A stretch of 64,000 bases of DNA from Limnanthes douglasii subsp. nivea (Eukaryota; Streptophyta; Magnoliopsida; Brassicales; Limnanthaceae): assembly GCA_036936605.1 (NCBI GenBank), contig JAUPFV010000001.1:150890187-150954186 (forward strand), given 5' to 3'. Made by a program: the position numbers and the translations under genes. The notes under the pieces are model-generated. The model saw only the letters and a program-made list of their open reading frames with translations, was not told where the DNA came from and searched no databases. Numbering within the stretch: the first letter of the stretch is position 1; every line of letters begins with the position of its first letter. Below are positions 60,121 through 64,000 of this stretch, piece after piece.

Positions 60121-60353
60121 TATCTTCACAAAATAAAAACATTCCTAGTGAGAGAATGCTTACTCCATTTTCAAATTCGTGCTTGAATCGTATATGTTCA
60201 TAGCTAGAAACGCCTTAGTAAAATGAGGTTGGTTGAACTTATCTGAGTTAGAGAAATCAAAAAAAGTTGCAGCAGACGAATGCATTGATGTTGGTCTTCC
60301 GGTTTCTTCTCGTGAAAGAAATAATCAACCATAAGTAAATACAGACCATGGTT

Positions 60354-60525
60354 CATAGCCCCCAAGGGGGTAGCCGAGTTGGTTTTGTAAGGCCTGCTTG
60401 TGACCAAAGGTCATGAGTTTGAGTCCCTTTACATACGTTTTCTTGGGTGAGCCTATCACCCTGTGCGCACTCATTGCATTCTGAGTAACATCTGCGGGTT
60501 CCTTCTGCAAAAAGAATAAAAAGAC
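60354..60525 (+). mobile_element. tRNA-derived SINE
   Basis: It has A-box-like GGGTAGCCGAGTTGG and B-box-like GGTCATGAGTTTGAGTCC at tRNA spacing, followed by a tRNA-unrelated body (GGGTGAGCCTATCACCC) and an A-rich tail near 60508-60522. GGTTCAT occurs at both edges as a possible target duplication. It does not fold as a functional tRNA gene. Confidence 0.65.
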
Positions 60526-60564
60526 TAGGGTTCATCATCTTCAAAAACTTCCAAGGTTAGAAGA

Positions 60565-62486
60565 TTGCCTTTTGTCGCAAGCCTTTCACCTCTTCCATCA
60601 GGGTCCTCTGTTCAAGAGTCTCAAGAACCTTTCCCTACGGAGAAAGCTATATCTAGCATCAGAAAGACCTCACCTTTTATCGTAATATGGTCAGATGCAG
60701 AGAAATCTCCAGATAAATTAACCCCACGCCGAGTCACACGTCAATCGAAGTCAAAATCCACCCCTACTTCTTTAAAGCCCTCTAGTTTGGAGGTAATAAA
60801 ATCTGTGCCAAATGCTAAACCCTCTGGAAAACAACCTCTAGCAGAAACTAAACTATGCGAACAACCATCCGAACAGCCATCTGTACAGCCATCCGAACAA
60901 CCATTTGTACAGCCATCCGAACAACCATCTGTACAGCCATCTGAACAGCCTTCCACAATAATGGAAGAAAATATGGAAGACAGTCTAGATGAAGCCCATT
61001 TTGAGGCATCCGGTCAAACATAAAATGTAACTGCAGTTTGGAAGGGCAAGACCAAGGTGGGTATGACTCATCCAGATGCGTATCCGGAGAGTCTAGAAGG
61101 TAGAATGAGCCATGATACAAGAAAGTCAGCGTGAAGTATTTGTTGTCCCTCCAAAATATAGCCTACATATACACCCACACTGCTGAGATGGGTCGAATTC
61201 GTACTAAGTGGGAAATTCCAGAGTCTGTGAAAGTGAGAATTTAGGTCACCCTAGAATCCCTGATGGACTGCAAGCCCAATAAACTGGTGGTTTATACAGA
61301 AGTGTTGAATTGGGGACTTTGGTTTCCTTTGGATTCAGAGATAGTCAGATACTTTCATCTGACCAAGCTATGTCCTAGCCAACTGATCCCTAATGCTTGG
61401 TATACTCTACTAGCCTGCATTATGGCATCCAAGTTATCTAAGATTCCACTACCAATGGAACAGTTTGCTTCTGTGGGAAACTTGTGTAAAAATCATCACA
61501 TCCCCTTCTACCACTACAACATGGGGAATGAATACAAGGTACTGAACGATCTCCTAGAGTCTGAAAATTCGTGGAGGACGCAGTTCTTATTCATCAGTGG
61601 GGCTTGGGAAAATGGCAAGAAGATCAAGGCTGACTTAAACCCAAGCCAGCTGACCAGTCGCTGGAAGAGCACTGGTGAGTTTCTCTTACAGTTTTTTTTT
61701 AATCTTTCAAGTGTTAAATTTTTAATCCGAACTGACTCATACTTTTTCCCAGTGTTTCTAAAGGAGTTTTCGGACTATGTGGAGGCAGGTCAGGATACTT
61801 GTGCCAAGCTGAACGCTTGGGCCTTAGAGAAGTGGGACAACACTTTCCATAACTGCTTCACATCGGGGAATTATGTGAGGTCTCATTTGTGTAACACCAT
61901 AGGGAGAAGAGACCTTACATGGAAAGAGCTAACCACCCCTCTCCCTGCAGATGTCATCCTAATTAGGACAGAGGCCAAAGATACCAAACTTTACTTTCCT
62001 CCCATGGCCAAAGGCAGTCATTTGAACAAGATGAAAAACAAGAAGAAGAAGACCACAACAGACCCATCTCAAACAACCACTGAAAAGACCGGTTTGGAGA
62101 ACCAATGAGGTATTGATGTTGTTTTATTGGATGCAGTAGAAGTCAATGTGAAGGAGGATGGTGGGTCAGACAACCCACCAAATATTTCAAAGACGGACAA
62201 GAAGCGTAAGGCCAACAGTGATGAGAAAGCTGCCAAAAAGAAGAAAGTTAGTATAGTAGCAGAGATAATCCTTCGTCCTCCAGAATTCCCTCCTCCAGGT
62301 CCTACCGATCCTACCTTGCAAGAGGAAATTCCTACCAGTCTCCATTCCGAACAAGTTACTGGTGATGGTAACAAAGAGGTAGACCTTGACGCTTTTCAAA
62401 ACATCAACATCTATTTCAATGACTTAGAAATAGATGATTTCGCGGGGCCTTACCTTCCTCCTAGCTCTTCCAATGTTGTGACTTAA
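60565..62486 (+). pseudogene. Antisense ORF of Tat element 2, part 1 (plant retroelement protein)
   Basis: The first piece (60565-61020) is Ser/Pro/Lys-rich and holds four tandem SEQPSVQP-like octapeptides, each 24 bp. A stop at 61021 and others near 61130-61245 precede the main piece (61263-62106). That piece has the conserved core LNWGLWFPLDSEIVRYFHLT, then PNAWYTLLACIMAS and SRWKSTGEFLLQFF, and later a basic KMKNKKKKTTTD segment. A third piece runs 62127-62486. The core resembles the putative plant transposon protein ORF found in Tat/Ogre-type retroelements. Its function is unknown. It lies opposite in strand to pol. Confidence 0.65.
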
Positions 62487-62559
62487 AACGGCAAGACTTA
62501 CGCAATATTTTGTGAAAAAGATACCTTAGCCATGCCCTCTTGGGTTATATTCGACCAGT

Positions 62560-63225
62560 TCTTGATCTGAAGAGACAGTAAGGGATCAGACTATTACCAT
62601 CAGCACCCTGACTACAGAGAAGCAAAATCTGTTAACCAATCTTCTAAGTACTCAGCAAAGCATAGAATTATTGAGGAAGGAAAAATAGGATTTAACTGCC
62701 AAACTGCTTAAGTCAGAAACGGCCAGCAAAGAGCTTCAAACCAAGTACTCCGATCTGGAGACTTCTTCCTCAAATGATATCACAACTTTCAAAGAGAAAC
62801 TACAAACTAAGGACATGACTATCCAGACTTTATCCAATGAGAATACTAAGTTGGAGATTATTGTCCAGGAGAAGACCGAAGAGAAAACTGCCCTGGAATG
62901 CCAACAAGCTCAATCCATAGCTGCAGGGATAGAGTAGTATGCTAATAGAATAGTGGATTCTCTGGAGTATTTGGATGATGGAATCAAGTCCGATATGGTC
63001 CTACTATTCCATGAGACCTTTCCTAAAATGACCATGGGTCCTTTGTGGAAATACGTGGACTATGAAGATCTCTCTTTCCATACGATGGCTAACGGGGACA
63101 AGCGTAACTACTCCAGTGGAATAGAATCCAATGATGATGAAGAAGTAGGCGAGAGCTCAAGTGCTGAACTCAAAAGTCCCAAAAACGATGGTGGTGAAGA
63201 AAAGTCTGAAGGGAACAAACCCTAA
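62560..63225 (+). pseudogene. Antisense ORF of Tat element 2, coiled-coil end
   Basis: Frames read LTTEKQNLLTNLLSTQQSIE, then KLLKSETASKELQTKYSDLE and TIQTLSNENTKLEI, a long predicted coiled coil. They end YEDLSFHTMANGDKRN, then GESSSAELKSPKNDGGEEKS and a stop at 63223. Stops near 62686 and 62936 interrupt it. It aligns with the minus-strand remnant in element 1 at 37209-37875. Confidence 0.65.
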
Positions 63226-63776
63226 GGTTATATTATGTAATTTTTGTTTTGAAAGACCAAAGTCCTTAGATGGCCAAAGTATTCTGTTGCAATGTTTGTT
63301 TAACCTCTATGATGTAAAACCAAGGCATAAACATATTTAAAGTCCTTAAAGTTCTTGAACAACCAAGTTATTTTTTGTGTATCAGAGATCGGTTGTAGTC
63401 CGATCAGATTCTAATTATCACATTCCCCTTTGTTTAAATTTTGTTTGACTCTTTTATGACCAATGTTTAAATAGCCTTTAATATTTTAGATGTGTTGAAC
63501 AAAAGAATTCAACATCTTCGACCACAAGTGTTTAATAAATGTGGTCAAATGCTTAATATACCCGATCAACTCAGCAATACTTAAGAGTCGGGGTGTTGAA
63601 TAAGTGTTCAATATCAAAATTGAAACAAAACTGCACCAGACTTTTGAAGAAGGCATCATATATTATTGTAAAACCCAGACACTTCATTAAAACCTCCCCG
63701 TGCCACCAGGGTAGGAAAAAGTATGCCCCATAATATTTACATTTGATATTTAAAAGAAAATATTTATTACAGAGTT
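63226..63776. other. Non-coding gap between antisense ORF and pol (Tat element 2)
   Basis: No gene. 63680-63740 contains the reverse complement of the post-integrase segment of element 1 (CCTCCCCG(T)GCCACCAGGGTAGG), a conserved non-coding block just downstream of pol in both copies. Confidence 0.6.
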
Positions 63777-64000
63777 TTATTCTAAATATAACCTGAGATG
63801 TTCAACATTCCATGGGTGCTTTAGAGATCTCCCTTCTTTGTCTTGGAGCCTGTATATTCCTGGTTTAACCTTTGCACATACCACATAGGGGCCTTCCCAG
63901 TTCGGAGCCAGCTTACCGAACTTCTTTTCCTTGGTGTGTAAAAATACTTTTCTTAAAACTTTGTCCATTGTTTGAAAATCCCTTCTTTTAACTTTGGAAG
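63777..64000 (-). CDS. Integrase C-terminal end of Tat element 2 (partial)
   Basis: The minus strand reads DKVLRKVFLHTKEKKFGKLA, then NWEGPYVVCAKVKPGIYRLQ and ending HPWNVEHLRLYLE with a stop at 63777. It is uninterrupted up to the window edge. It matches the decayed element 1 integrase end at 36490-36670, but keeps the Trp codon and the His codon (EHLRLYLE) where element 1 has stops or changes. The C-terminal domain helps bind DNA during insertion. Confidence 0.8.
   Translation of the reverse strand, partial: SKVKRRDFQTMDKVLRKVFLHTKEKKFGKLAPNWEGPYVVCAKVKPGIYRLQDKEGRSLKHPWNVEHLRLYLE

Larger units (their letters stand above)
59390..64000 (-). mobile_element. Ty3/Gypsy Tat element 2, 3' part (continues past window)
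   Basis: A minus-strand retrotransposon entered from its 3' end: LTR, an antisense ORF on + (60565-63225), then the end of pol at 63777 and beyond. Its integrase tail is undamaged as far as visible, so this copy looks younger than element 1. A tRNA-derived SINE sits between the LTR and the antisense ORF. Confidence 0.8.

Noticed and set aside
60358..60425. Possible tRNA gene
   Set aside because: Only the A and B boxes match; acceptor and anticodon stems do not form, and an A-rich tail follows, so it is called a SINE.

Overview
This window is nuclear DNA of a flowering plant, most likely a eudicot. It is AT-rich and intron-rich, carries plant-type genes (VPS38/UVRAG-like, UBA-PUB zinc-finger, NAC), and is packed with plant transposon families. 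The species cannot be named from sequence alone.

Layout: (1) 1-9.5 kb is a decayed Mutator-like element (MULE). It carries a Ulp1-type (C48) protease gene on +, a small acidic ORF on +, and a MuDR-type transposase on -. (2) 10.0-15.2 kb is a NAC-domain pseudogene followed by six tandem ~611-630 bp units. Each unit joins the NAC 3' end to the left part of a hAT-like element. A 757 bp MITE with a 9-bp target duplication interrupts the last unit, and a deleted hAT/TTF element follows (15.2-16.55 kb). (3) 17.6-24.0 kb is an intact-looking 12-exon host gene on - coding 418 aa, with twin C2H2 fingers, a UBA domain and a PUB domain. (4) 24.35-27.55 kb is a block of host gene fragments (SLC25 mitochondrial carrier, ribosomal P2, unknowns) that may be a captured-gene transposon. 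(5) 28.0-29.55 kb holds two nested hAT elements with clean 8-bp duplications. (6) 29.9-37.9 kb is a decayed Tat-lineage Ty3/Gypsy element with inverted LTRs at its left edge. (7) 38.3-44.2 kb is an intact-looking VPS38 gene on +. (8) 44.6-47.4 kb is an L1-type LINE on -. (9) 47.5-58.2 kb is a second Ulp1-MULE with the same gene order as the first. (10) 58.75-59.3 kb is a fragment of a third such element. (11) 59.39-64.0 kb is the 3' part of a second Tat element on -, with its antisense ORF on +.

Only two genes look like working host genes: the UBA-PUB gene (ubiquitin/p97-type adaptor by domain content) and VPS38 (PI3K complex II). The most unusual signal is in the Ulp1-MULEs. Their introns and intergenic gaps, but not their exons, are filled with short repeated motifs. 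The motifs are element-specific yet related in two elements (TTCGCATC / CCTGATAGATG and TTTCGCATCTATCA), and the third fragment has a different one (TTTTGCAAG). The two larger elements also share a small acidic protein gene, a His-Asn-Cys protease signature and a transposase intron position.
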